NCBI GenBank assembly: GCA_018105865.1
Contig: CM030837.1
Coordinates: forward strand, 2,584,475 to 2,648,474
Source: Metaphire vulgaris
Taxonomy: Eukaryota; Annelida; Clitellata; Crassiclitellata; Megascolecidae
DNA length: 64,000 nucleotides
Reading direction: 5' to 3'
Part shown: piece after piece, positions 27,369-36,689 of the stretch
Position numbering within the stretch: the first letter of the stretch is position 1
Layout of the letters: each line of letters begins with the position of its first letter
Made by a program: the position numbers and the translations under genes
Notes under the pieces: model-generated
The model's database searches: none
Seen by the model: the letters and a program-made list of their open reading frames with translations, nothing else
What the model was told of the DNA's origin: nothing

Positions 27369-30300
27369 ACTGGTGTAAAAGATTTTACAGGAACAGTGAG
27401 AAAACTGTATAACTAATTCTAGAAAGATCGAATGTTTTGGAATTTGTAAAAGTGCATTGAAAGACAGCGCTCCCTCAGTAATGAAACTTCTATTTTTGTG
27501 TGCAGTGACATTCGTGCAGATAAATCGTAGAAAATCTTTTTTATTGCAAGGAGGCGCGAACCGCCAATGATAAGATCTTGACCATGGTGGTTCGTGGTTG
27601 AAATCCAGAGGTCGGTCTATACTTCTTTCCTCTGGCTAGGGCCCAGGGGGTGGGTATGGGGGTATGCAAGTCTTAGATTTCGTGTTCCAATAATTTTCAG
27701 GTGGAACCGTACGTGATGTTGGTGGACAGGTCGAAGTCGTCGAACAACCAGACGTGGACTGGATCCGGGGAAGCCGGTTACGAAGGCTTCATCGTGGACC
27801 TGATGGATCGGATCTGCTCCGAACTGGGACTCCGCTATCAACTCCACCCGACAACCGACTACGGACATCAGAACATGGACGGTACCTGGAACGGAATGAT
27901 TCGTCAGCTCATCGATAAGGTGATAGTTACTAAGGTAACTATTGAATTGGGTAGAGGCGATGTCCCCGTAAGCCACTTCCGCAGGTGCAAAATATCCCCC
28001 ACCCACCCATCAGGGCTCGATTTTTAGGGGGAGAAGAGGATTCCCCCCCCCCCACTGCCCAACAGCATCCCCCTACTGCTACATACCCCCACCATTACAT
28101 CCCCACTACTACACTTCCCTAACAACGACACCCCCTCCCAAGCTCGACATATTCCCCCCACTGCTCCAGGTCGCAAATCGCACCATGCCCACCACCACCT
28201 ACCCCACCCCATCCACCCACACCCCCTCCCCAAACACACGACACTTATTTTGTACTCCTAGCTTCGACCCGCATCAAGCCCTTTTATATATTTGGTGGAA
28301 TTAATTATCAATATATTGGAGATCTATATTTACTGTACAGTGCAACTTCGTTAACACGTACAGTGTAGTTATCGGGTCTGCAAAATTTAGCACGTTATAT
28401 CCGAGGCACTACATGGCCGATACCATCCAGTACAGTAGCGCACCACACAGGACCGCGCATTGCGCGAACGAATATACGAATATACGTTATAACGAAATTC
28501 TACTGTATACTTCCATAGTAGGACAGACAAATAATGACGTCACAGCCAGAGCCGTACGCGTTTTGCTATCTTCCAATCAAAAGTAAGTCAAATTAGTAGA
28601 AAGACTATCGCAAGACGGCCTGCTAAAGCAAAGAGCCCGAAACAAGAAGAGAAAGTGACACGGTAATTAATGGTCGTCTGCGTGTAGTATTGACGCCGTG
28701 GCGTTATCACGTGACCGCGAGCGTGAGTTACGTCACATTGGGACCGGTTTCATCTATTCGAGTGACGCTATCTGGGTATTTATGCGTAGATATCTATGCT
28801 GTGTCCATCTTCTTCTGCTGCGGTCTCCGTTCAAATGACTTGTTTTTGTCGGCGGCGGCGGTCTTCGATGTTGCTGTTCGGCCATTTTGGTTTCGGTTCT
28901 CGAAGACAGATTCTTGATTTGACCTCGGATGACCTCAACGTAACAATGACGTCGCATAGGAAGAAGAAGAAGAAGAAGAAGAAGAAGAAGAAGAAGAAGA
29001 AGGAGGAGGAGGAGGAGGAGGCGAAAAAGAAGAAGAAGGAGGAGAAGAAGGAGGAAGAGGAGGAAAAAGAACAAGAACAACAAGAACACGGAGAAGGAGA
29101 AGAAGGAGGAGGAGGCGAAGAAGAAGAAGAAGAAGAAGGAGGTGAAAAAGGAGTAGGAGGATGAGAAAGAAGAAGTAGATGAAGAACAACAACAACAACA
29201 CGAAGAAGGAGAAAAAGGAGGAGGAGGAGAAAACAGAAGAAGGAGGAGGAGGAGGAGAAAAGAGAAGAAGGAGGAGGAGGAGGAGAAAAGAGAAGAAGCT
29301 GGCGAATCAGTAGAAGAAGGAAGACGAAGACGAGGAAGAAGAAGGAGGAGGATAAGATGAAGTAGGAAGAGAAGAATGAAGTAGACGAGGTAGAAGAGGA
29401 AGAAGAATTAAGAGGACGAGGAAGTAGATAAAGTAGAAGCTGCTGCTGCTGCTGATGATGATGATGAAATAGAAGAAAAAGAGGAGGAAGACGAAGAGGA
29501 GGAGGAGGAAAAACGATTGATTGATTTTTTCGCCAAGTATTGATCAAGAAACTTCGTTGTTGCTGGCGTAATTCTCCGCAGGAAATCTCGTCTTCTCTTG
29601 TCCTTATCCGAAGACGAAAAGATATATCGCTAACCCCTTTACCAGGGACCCCGAATATTTTTGACGGGCAAACAGCTAGTTTATACATGTCACAGTCAAA
29701 ATGTGTAATTAGTCATTACACGAAATGACTAAAAGTTTCAGTCATTGCGTGTAATGACCAATAGGGTCAATCATTTCATGCAATGGCTAAAATAACCAGC
29801 AATTTCATTCAAAGACTAACTTTTCCAATGATATATTTCACAATTTGACAGACCGCTACAGTATATTCGCTAATATAATCATATATAAGACTGCGATTTC
29901 TGCGTCTCATGCTGTGCATGAAATGATTGACTAGGCCTATATTCGTCATTACACTCGATGACTGACACTTTTAGTCATTTCGTGTAACGACTAATTACAC
30001 ATTTTGACTGTAACATGTATACATTTTAATCTTCCTTGTTCCTAGTGTTACTGTTTGCTGATGTCGCTCAGGAGGCAGACTTAGCGGCCGCGCCTCTGTA
30101 CGTGACCGAACAGCGGGAGGAAGTGGTCGACTTCTCCGTTCCCTTCCTCGTCGTCGAGGCGACGATCCTGCTGAAGAAGCCACCGACCGGGTCGACCAGT
30201 CGGGTCGAGACGGCCGTCGACCTGCTCCGACATCCGGACCTGACGTACGGAACGCTGAACACCGGTCTCATACTGCGCGCCTTCCGGACGACGAACGTCT

Positions 30301-30818
30301 CCCTCTACCGGTCGATCTACGAGAACATCCGCCGGTTCCACCCGCCGTCGTTCACGTCCTCGAACGAGGAGGGCATCGAGCGGGCGCGCCGGACCAGCTA
30401 CGCCTTCATCCTCCCGCACACGATCGCCGACTACGTCGTCCGCCGGTTCCCGTGTGACGTCATCGCCGTCGACCGGTTTCTGATGCGCGAGCGGTTCGCG
30501 CTGGCGGTTCCCAAGGGATCGGGCCTGCTCGGGCAGGTGAACCGCGTCGTCCGGTCGCTGGCGGACGACGGCTTCGTCGACCGGATCTACGCGCGCTGGC
30601 TGCTCGACCGGACGAACTGCAACGGCATTCAGAGCAGCAAGATGTACAGCAGTCGCCACGGCAACGGCAACGGCGGCGGCAACGGCGGCGGCGTCGCCGT
30701 CGCCGTGGCAACGGACGCGCAGAGGACGACGGGAAAACATGGCGCCGTCGTTACGTTGTTGCTCGGCTGCGTCGTCGTCGTCATCTTCGGGCGTCGATCG
30801 GTCGCGATCGTTTCGTGA
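20169..30818 (+). CDS. Poreless ionotropic glutamate receptor-like protein (3' part of gene)
   Basis: Three exons (20169-20311, 27701-27919, 30072-30818) join in phase into at least 368 residues ending at TGA 30816-30818. The product has the S1 and S2 lobes of an iGluR ligand-binding domain: VTTVL|VEPYVML, GYEGFIVDL, GTWNGMIRQLIDK, APLYVTEQREEVVDFSVPF, then AVDLLRHPDLTYGTLNTG, TSSNEEGIERARRTSYAF, FALAVPKGSGLLG and the two late cysteines. In true channels M1, the pore loop and M2-M3 (roughly 130 residues) separate LLKKP from the S2 start. Here only a short PTGSTSR linker does, inside one exon. A Gly/Asn-rich stalk and one hydrophobic segment (TLLLGCVVVVIF, then GRR) follow, so it is probably a surface-anchored (single-pass or GPI) binding protein. 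5' exons (signal peptide, any amino-terminal domain) were not found. Confidence 0.8.
20320..20521. mobile_element. hAT MITE abutting the splice donor of the iGluR-like exon
   Basis: Starts CAGTGCTTGATCTAG and ends CTAGATTAAACACTG, good inverted ends. Flanks are GTCAGTGC (20312-20319) and GTCAGTGG (20522-20529), an 8-bp target duplication with one mismatch. The interior is C-rich (TTTCCCCCCGG blocks). A related copy in the opposite orientation is at 56184-56349, and related ends occur at 23203 and 49817. Confidence 0.8.
20573..20884. mobile_element. hAT-like non-autonomous element
   Basis: CAGGGTTTCCCAGATGGTGG at the left, GGGTCGCGAC next to it, and CCGGGTCGCGAAAAATGTTG followed by GGAAACGCT at the right. 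Inverted terminal and subterminal GGGTCGCG blocks are typical of this hAT group. No coding capacity. Confidence 0.6.
21300..21413 (+). mobile_element. LINE/SINE 3' end (CR1/L2-like tail)
   Basis: CTTAAGACTCACCTATTCACC resembles the end of a non-LTR reverse transcriptase ORF. It is followed by TGTAAAGCGCTCTTG and TTGCGCTATATAAATTG, and then an AAT microsatellite tail. Short fragment, no intact ORF. Confidence 0.5.
21414..21561. repeat. (AAT)n/(AGT)n microsatellite
   Basis: About 148 bp of trinucleotide repeat, probably grown from the tail of the preceding retroelement fragment. Confidence 0.95.
22431..22553. repeat. (CTA)n microsatellite
   Basis: About 120 bp with one ATT interruption, followed by GATGAT and GAC repeats. 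Confidence 0.95.
23571..23764. mobile_element. hAT MITE with target duplication (194 bp)
   Basis: Starts CAGTGGCGGCTCCACTGG and ends TAGAGCCGCCACTG. Flanks CATGGATC (23563-23570) and CATGAATC (23765-23772) form an 8-bp duplication with one mismatch. Confidence 0.8.
24069..24330. repeat. (CT)n and CTGT/CTCTTT tract
   Basis: Pyrimidine microsatellite. Cys-Leu-Ser-Val reading frames across it are repeat artefacts. Confidence 0.95.
25158..25332. repeat. 18-bp minisatellite of YY1-like sites, about 10 units
   Basis: Unit GCCGCCATATTGATTACG repeats with an exact 18-bp period at 25158, 25176, 25194, 25212, 25230, 25248, 25266, 25284, 25302 and 25320. The core GCCGCCATATTG is the reverse complement of CAATATGGCGGC, which fits the YY1 consensus AANATGGCGGC. 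Seven units keep the core intact or nearly so. CpG-rich sequence follows to about 25600. The frames open on both strands result from the 18-bp period. Confidence 0.9.
25724..25998. repeat. GACA/GA purine tract
   Basis: Compound CAGA, GACA and GA repeats. Confidence 0.9.
26452..26531 (-). mobile_element. piggyBac-like MITE, copy 1 (80 bp, TTAA-flanked)
   Basis: TTAACCCCTTAACCGTG at the left and CCCCAGTTAAGGGGTTAA at the right, with GGACGGATATATCCGGGATC inside. TTAA ends are the piggyBac target signature. Other copies: 41037, 42213 (opposite orientation) and 55005 (same orientation). Confidence 0.85.
26572..26645. mobile_element. Charlie-like hAT end fragment
   Basis: CAGGGGTGTTCAAATGGCGT followed by CCCGCGGGCCAGACC resembles the CAGGGGTGTCCAAA / GCCCGCGGGCCA ends of Charlie-type hAT elements. 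The other end was not found. Confidence 0.5.
26983..27365. repeat. GA/GACA/AT compound microsatellite
   Basis: (GA)n, then CAGA/GACA, (AT)n at 27272-27294, and (GA)n to 27365. Confidence 0.95.
27701..27919 (+). CDS. iGluR-like exon: S1 lobe
   Basis: AATTTTCAG acceptor, AAG|GTGATA donor, 219 nt, phase 0 at both ends (73 codons). It encodes VEPYVMLVDRS, GYEGFIVDLMDRICSELGL, then YGHQNMDGTWNGMIRQLIDK. These match the iGluR S1 core (EPYVM, FEGYCIDLL, YG..D.NG.WNGM..ELI). The next exon continues EADLAAAPL, the expected KADLAVAPL block. Confidence 0.9.
28338..28505. mobile_element. pogo/Tigger-like MITE
   Basis: CAGTGCAACTTCGTTAACACG at the left; CGTTATAACGAAATTCTACTG at the right, inverted and TA-flanked on both sides. 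Another pogo-like 3' end (GCGAGATTCGACTG then TA) is at about 46478-46492. Confidence 0.65.
28961..29515. repeat. Long purine-rich (GAA/GGA) tract
   Basis: About 550 bp in which the plus strand is overwhelmingly A and G, in GAAGAA, GGAGGA and GAAAAAG patterns with few pyrimidines. Long minus-strand Ser/Leu/Phe frames over it are composition artefacts. Confidence 0.95.
29693..30010. mobile_element. Palindrome-rich MITE next to the LBD exon (318 bp)
   Basis: CAGTCAAAATGTGTAATTAG at the left and TAATTACACATTTTGACTG at the right begin inverted repeats of about 50 bp. Inside, short palindromic units such as GTCATTTCGTGTAACGAC recur. It ends 61 bases before the acceptor-bounded exon at 30072. Confidence 0.75.
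30072..30818 (+). CDS. iGluR-like terminal exon: S1 end fused to S2, stalk, single hydrophobic segment
   Basis: GCTGATGTCGCTCAG acceptor, then 248 codons and TGA. It encodes ADLAAAPL, REEVVDFSVPF, LLKKP, linker PTGSTSR, S2 (YGTLNTG, SSNEEGIERARRTSYAF, PCDVIAVDRF, LAVPKGSGLLG, FVDRIYARWLLDRTNC), a Gly/Asn stalk and GAVVTLLLGCVVVVIFGRR. The Arg that binds the agonist carboxylate in AMPA receptors is kept (TEQREE). The S2 Ser-Thr pair reads Leu-Ile and the S2 Glu reads Pro. Both cysteines of the conserved S2 disulfide are present. Third codon positions are nearly all G or C, unlike the other genes here. No stops or frameshifts. Confidence 0.9.
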   Translation, partial: EADLAAAPLYVTEQREEVVDFSVPFLVVEATILLKKPPTGSTSRVETAVDLLRHPDLTYGTLNTGLILRAFRTTNVSLYRSIYENIRRFHPPSFTSSNEEGIERARRTSYAFILPHTIADYVVRRFPCDVIAVDRFLMRERFALAVPKGSGLLGQVNRVVRSLADDGFVDRIYARWLLDRTNCNGIQSSKMYSSRHGNGNGGGNGGGVAVAVATDAQRTTGKHGAVVTLLLGCVVVVIFGRRSVAIVS

Positions 30819-31065
30819 TCCTATTATCGGCCGTTGTCATGGCAATCCGCTTGGATACCGTTGTCACGGCGTCCCACTTGTTTTTCGCTCTCAGGCGACG
30901 GTCGAGCAAAGCGTACAGCGCTGTTTCGGATTCGAATCCAAACTCCTCTGATCTTAAAGAGCAGGAATTCGCTTTGGCGGCAACTGTCTGTTGACAGATC
31001 TAAATCTAAAATATCCTCCTCACTGCAGTTCGACCCTTCTGTTTTGTATTCTATGTAAATCGTTT

Positions 31066-31180
31066 AGGGGCCGTCCATAAAGTACATCACGCTATGTTTG
31101 GCCATTTTTGACCCTTCACTGTCACAAATATCGGACCCTCCTTAAAGCGTCGTCCATAAATTGCGTCACGCAGGTTTTCC

Positions 31181-31241
<61 letters not shown>

Positions 31242-31516
31242 TTCGAGATTCTCGTTCAATTTTCTGCAGCAAAACAGATATTGAACTTCGAGAAATGACA
31301 ACGAATATAATGGAGACAGTGTAAACTTTAATGTAGGACAATGTGTTTATCTGGGACAAAAAAACGTCTTAACGGGCAATTAAAATCGTCTTTTACTATA
31401 TGCCTCCTATCAGGTATATTTAAGGTTTTCTTGATACTGAAAATGTGACGTCACAAACTGTCACGTTTTCCTATACCCCTCACCTCGAGCCTGACGTACT
31501 TTATGGACGGTCCCTT
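31066..31516. mobile_element. GGGGCCGTCCATAAAGTAC-type MITE
   Basis: AGGGGCCGTCCATAAAGTAC at the left and GTACTTTATGGACGGTCCCT at the right form inverted ends. The interior has an AT microsatellite and a second GTCCATAAATTGCGTCACGC block. Superfamily not assigned. Confidence 0.7.
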
Positions 31517-31595
31517 AAGTAAAATACATCTCTGCCTTAATGCCTTATTTAACACAATGTTTAGTATTCTGGCCAAATACACTCACTAGCAACAC

Positions 31596-31646
<51 letters not shown>

Positions 31647-31688
31647 GCAGTTATACACACTTGAAACTATATATAATAAATAATAAAC

Positions 31689-31744
<56 letters not shown>

Positions 31745-32191
31745 CCCCTATTACGATGGTTCTTAACACAATGCAAAAATTATTTATGATTTCTTTCTCC
31801 AAGGTTTAGATGTGCGACATTTGGTGCAACACTTAATTAACAGGAAATAAGAAATACTCTATTATTTCAGTCTCTAGGGCTTGTTTGAAGCAATCAAAGT
31901 CCGTCGCGTTATAGCATATTGTGTTATTTCCTATTGTTGGGATTAAAAAATGCGTGATTTGTAATAAAACAGCGTTAGTGATTAAATCTGTAATTTCAAG
32001 CCAACAAGCCAATGGTATAAACAATATGGTATCATTAACGTGGTATCATTAACGGGGATGGTATCATTAACTGGTATCATTAACTGGGGTGGTAAGATTG
32101 TGAACGATTTCGCTCGTCTGCCATGGCTGCTGGCAAAGAACGTGTAGATCGCTTGACAATGTTGGTGACTGGTGATGACGTCATTAAACTG

Positions 32192-32194
<3 letters not shown>

Positions 32195-32267
<73 letters not shown>
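32195..32267. repeat. (CT)n microsatellite
   Basis: About 73 bp of pure CT repeat. Confidence 0.95.
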
Positions 32268-32270
<3 letters not shown>

Positions 32271-33129
32271 GCTACACACAGATCATAAATATAGTGGTTG
32301 ATTGGGGATTGCGAGACCACATTAAAGGAATATGTTTCGAAACCACTGCTTCAAAAAAGGAGTTAATGGTGGAATTTGTGTTCTTCTTGAATTGCGTCTA
32401 CAACATGCTGTGCTAAGCTTGGCCTGCCATCATCATATTGCGGAAACAGAGCACTGCGGGCTGTTTTTGGTATGTATATAATGTTTCAAAATCGATTATT
32501 ACAGTATCTTAATTAAGTACTGGTTTCCGACACCGTTGGCAATATAGCTGCGCCAAGAAGTGGCCTCAGATTTCTGTGTGAGCCTTCAGTTTATACAGAC
32601 AAGAAAGTTGCTGAAGCTACCAGCGTAGCTTTCCTCAGACACCTGTTGTACCTCTCTTAAGATATCTGGTTCATTAGGCCTATAGGCCTGCAACAGATTT
32701 TATAGACATCAAAAACAAGTTTTTAAAAATTAATTCGCTCTGTGAGAGAAGCCAATTGAAGACCTGTTGAATAGAGGGTGCATAGGCCCTAGATATGTAA
32801 AAATCTAATCAATTTGAAGAAATTCTCCCACAAAATCCACATTTTCCTCTTGTTCCTTTTTCATTGCTTTAAACTTTGCAATAATAATCAATAATATCCT
32901 TCTCAATTTCGATCTACAGGGTTCGAAATAGATCACAGCCAGCCATTTCACAATACACACTAACGCCATTGACTGTACGAGAACGAGGCACATCAACTAA
33001 ATGAGAAAGTCCTGCCGAATATCTTGTGGAATGCCTAGTAGGGCGTTCGAGGGAAGAGCCGCGCATTAACTACCTGTTGGTTTCAGGTTTTTTCATGATG
33101 GCGTTATACCACAGACGAAAACGGTTGAC

Positions 33130-33270
33130 GGTAACTTGATCTTGGGGGGGGGGGGTAACATTTTTGACGTAATTATGGGGGGTTAACTAAAAGTTGACAG
33201 TTGTTGACAAGGGTGGCAGGGGGTCAAAAATTGCCCACAAATTGTTGACGTAATTAATGGACAGCCCCTA
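33130..33270. mobile_element. GGGGCTGTCCATTAATTACGTCA-type MITE fragment
   Basis: Right end TTGACGTAATTAATGGACAG then CCCCT, preceded by a G-rich block and TTTTTGACGTAATTATGGGG. Same family as 48569-48945 and 50847. Confidence 0.6.
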
Positions 33271-34309
33271 ACCAGGTGACCGCTGGCTTGACCGCGTCGG
33301 AGCAATTTAAATGCAATCTGCAGTGCACCATGCACGTTTAAGTGAATCTACCTGATTTCACAATGCTGAAACAGAACAACCGAATGAGCAGAAGAGTGAG
33401 AAGACCCATGACGCCTTACAACTGAGCAGAAATCTCAACAACGTAGCTTCTCTCTCAAACAGTCAAACTGCTGATCGTCTTCGACAGTAACACGTCATCT
33501 ACGTCAGTTTATATACAGCTTTTAATGAGATGTGACTGTCAATAACAAAATTGAAATTCAGGATGTTATGGAAAACCACGCCATGGTAACAAATGTCAAT
33601 TTTTCTCGAATTCAGGAAACAGATGAAGGCCTAAAGCTCAGTCGTCAAAGGAGAAAGTGAAAGCACGCCGCGTAGAAAATGCCGATATGCTCAGATTCAG
33701 GAAATGCGAGACGATCGAAGAGCAGATGCTTCGATTTCTTTACTGAGAGGCTTTAAAAATGGAGCAAAAGGGTTAAGGGTTCTTTAAAAAAATGGAGCAA
33801 AAGGGTTAGCTGCTTATTCTTAGGGTTCAAAATACTGAAATAAGTAATACTGAAACCCAATCATTGAATTCATGCTGAACAACGTTTCAATGATAAATCT
33901 CCAAGCTGGTAATTTATATGTAGCGCTTTGTGACAGACGTTAAAATGCACAACTACAGCTAACAATTGTTACCAATAGTAGCTCGCTTGATTCTTAGGCG
34001 CTTTCTTAAAATATAAAATCGTCCACCAACGCATGATGACGAAACGGTCTATGATGATGATGATGATGGTCTAAACCGGATAATGATGATAACAGAAATA
34101 TGATGATGATGACGACGACGATGATGATGAGGATAATGATGATGAAAATGATGATGACGATGAGGATGAGGAGGAGGAAGAGGATGTCGCCATCAGAATA
34201 AGCGGATAACTTAATTTCAGATGCGTTTGACATTTTATTAGGCCTACTTGATGTCAGATTTATTTACTGTTTAAAATTATAATAAAAAATATAATAGCAA
34301 CTAGCATTG

Positions 34310-34503
34310 GCGTCGCCACTGGGGAAGGGGGAAATGGGGGCAACTGCCCCCCAACCTGATCTCAGACCACCTATCAGATTCGTGCAAATCCGGTGAGAAC
34401 GTTTTTTGTGGAGGGGTGTGTGGGGTGGGGATAAGAAATCTGAAACGCCAGCCCCCTTTTGCCCCCCCAACCCCCAACCCAAAATTCCTGGCGACGCCAC
34501 TGG
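34310..34503. mobile_element. GGCGTCGCCACTGG-type MITE
   Basis: TTGGCGTCGCCACTGG at the left and CTGGCGACGCCACTGG at the right, inverted ends. The interior is G- then C-rich. No coding capacity. Confidence 0.6.
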
Positions 34504-35276
34504 CAACTAGATTTCAAGTGTTTCAGTGAGATTTCCCCTGTGCTGAAAGACACCGCCGTCACTCGCTCTCAACTGTCACTCATTCACTCCCTCACTCATT
34601 CCGTTCTATTACGTTTGGTAACGCATCGATTATGAAAGTGATTGCTGGCAATTATTAACGAAAGAGAGACAAATTAGCTTTATACGATAAGAAGTAATTT
34701 TTATGTCATGAATTCGACATTCCTGTTGCCATGTCGTCAAATGGGCGTCTGAATTGAAGTTGATAACGCAATGGTGAATAGATTGTCGCGATCTCAAAAT
34801 GTTCCTTTTTTAAATAGTTATTTTACATTAATGTCCTGTCACATAAGAATGAAGCTCTATAATATTGTGGTCTGCATCAACTCGTTCAGCCGGTGGATGT
34901 ATACTGTATAGGCTAAATGTCAGAGATAAATCATCGCTGATTCCCAGAAGCGAACCCGGGTGGACGGGTCATTTCTCATCGGCGCGCGGCAGACACTGGC
35001 TCTACCGAGTAAGCGAGCAATGAGCTCAAAATAATATGCACGAAACATCGTCGGCGCTATAGAAGCGAACAGCATGCTTTTGTTTTTCATCAATGGCCTG
35101 ACAAAAAATCACATATCCCCTTCTCAGTCTCTCTGTCCCTCTCTGTCTTCTGTCTGTGCGTCTCTCTCTCCCTCTCTCTCTCTCTTCCATCCTCCCTATC
35201 TCCCCTTTACCTCTACCTCAATCTCTCTGTCTGTCTATGGCTCTCTGTCTCCTTCTCTGTCTGTCTGCCTGCCTAT

Positions 35277-36359
35277 CGGGGGCGTAGCGACGGGGAGGGT
35301 ATATCGATATATAACAATACATACACCCCAAATTTATACCCCCATCCCCAATCAAATGCCAAAAAACTTAGGGTGTTCACTGTCCAGGCATCTCGTGGTA
35401 TTGACGACTCCCTTCTTCCTTTTTAACGGCGATCGGTGCCTCCAAATTTTTAGAATTCAGTAATTGAATGTTAATGCATTTTGGACAAAAATCAAAGCCT
35501 GTCATAGAATGGACCAGATATCTTAAGACATGGCTCTTCCCTCAGTTGACTTATTAACTTTTCCCCAAAATTTTCGACAGGCCTTTCATTTTGTTGATGT
35601 CCCTCGTTCTCGTACAGTCTCTGGCCATGGGCGCAGAAATTTTTTCAGGAGGGGGCGAAACACAATTTAACACGTACTGGTCACAGCAAAGTTTTCAAAT
35701 TTCAATGTGAAATATTGGCATTTGCATTTTCCAGGAGGGGCAAGTGCCCCCTCTTGCCCCAATGTGCGCGAGCGCCCATGTCTCTGACGCTAATGTGTAG
35801 TATGAAATGACTGGGAGGTGCTCCATTTCGAATGCTTTTGATCGAAATTGAGAAGGACGATATATTGATTATTCTTGCATTATTTGATGCAATGAAGATG
35901 GGGACAAAGGAAAATGTGGGTTTTGTCAGAGAATTATTTCTTCAATTCGCTAAAAATTTCAATAGGCCTTCAATTGGCTATGTCACATTGCGAATTAATT
36001 AGGCCCTATGCATGATGTTTTTGTTGTTTATAGGCAATGGATTGGATATCTTAAGACACTTATTATACTGCAATACTGCATACTGTATAGCTTCACAGAC
36101 GTTGTTGCTAACAGCCAAACTTGAGGCAACTCTCGTAGACGCTAAATTTGCAGCAATTATGTGGGGGTGTCCAGCAGCCATTGGTATATATATATATATA
36201 TATATTTTTTTTTTAGTCCCTCGGTACTTCATTCCCGAAGGTCTTATGAAAAAAAGTGTCCGGAGACATTAAGAAATTGTGTGGCTAACTCTCGTCCGGT
36301 TCGAGGTCTGGAAAAGTTCCTCGAAAAGCAATGGCGTTAAATCGCTGCAGAGTGACAGA

Positions 36360-36441
<82 letters not shown>

Positions 36442-36591
36442 CCCAAAATCAATCTACCTTAAAGTTTTTTTATGTGATTTACATGTGATTATTATGTGGT
36501 TTATATGGTTTATGTGGTTTATAGTTAAGATTTATACCCACCCAAAATATTTATACCCTCCCAAATCAAATTCCTGGCTACGCCCCTGATT
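35277..36591. mobile_element. Possible composite element with CAGGGGCGTAGCCAGG-like ends
   Basis: GGGGCGTAGCGACGGGG at the left and TTCCTGGCTACGCCCCTG at the right are imperfect inverted ends. Both are near TTATACCCCC / TTATACCCTCC and AATCAAAT blocks. The interior holds the ATGGGCGC MITE (35628-35783) and AT microsatellites. Boundaries uncertain. Confidence 0.4.
35628..35783. mobile_element. ATGGGCGC-family MITE, copy 2
   Basis: ATGGGCGCAGAAATTTTTTC at the left, TTTTCCAGGAGGGGCAAGTG inside, GCGAGCGCCCATG at the right. Confidence 0.7.
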
Positions 36592-36689
36592 ACTAGGCCA
36601 TTTCGTGGAACAATATCTTGCGCAACTACACGCTGATAATTTCGCTGCTAAGAATCAATTCCAGGTTATTCACATTTGAACGTCATCAG

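Larger units (their letters stand above)
20312..27700 (+). other. Intron of the iGluR-like gene (7.4 kb)
   Basis: Contains hAT MITEs at 20320 and 23571, a hAT-like element at 20573, AAT/AGT repeats (21414-21561), CTA repeats (22431-22553), CT/CTGT tracts (24069-24330), the YY1-like minisatellite (25158-25332), GA/GACA tracts (25598-25631, 25724-25998, 26983-27365) and a TTAA-flanked MITE (26452). I found no additional exon in it. Confidence 0.6.
27920..30071 (+). other. Intron between the S1 exon and the S1-S2 fusion exon
   Basis: Holds a C-rich tract (28040-28230), a pogo-like MITE (28338-28505), a TCACGTGA box (28707-28714), the purine tract (28961-29515) and a palindrome-rich MITE (29693-30010). 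No exon that could encode M1-M3 is seen, and one could not lie here anyway because S1 continues in the next exon. Confidence 0.65.

Noticed and set aside
27617..28006. Minus-strand frame over the S1 exon, and a similar one over 30081-30740
   Set aside because: Antisense shadows of the receptor exons, where codon bias leaves the opposite strand open.
28831..29688. 285-residue minus-strand frame rich in Ser, Leu and Phe
   Set aside because: It is the complement of the purine tract in an intron; low-complexity composition only.
30081..30818. Bacterial periplasmic binding protein or horizontal transfer as source of the poreless receptor
   Set aside because: GTWNGM, SSNEEGIERAR, the late Cys pair and the flanking introns are specific to animal iGluRs; high GC alone is not enough.
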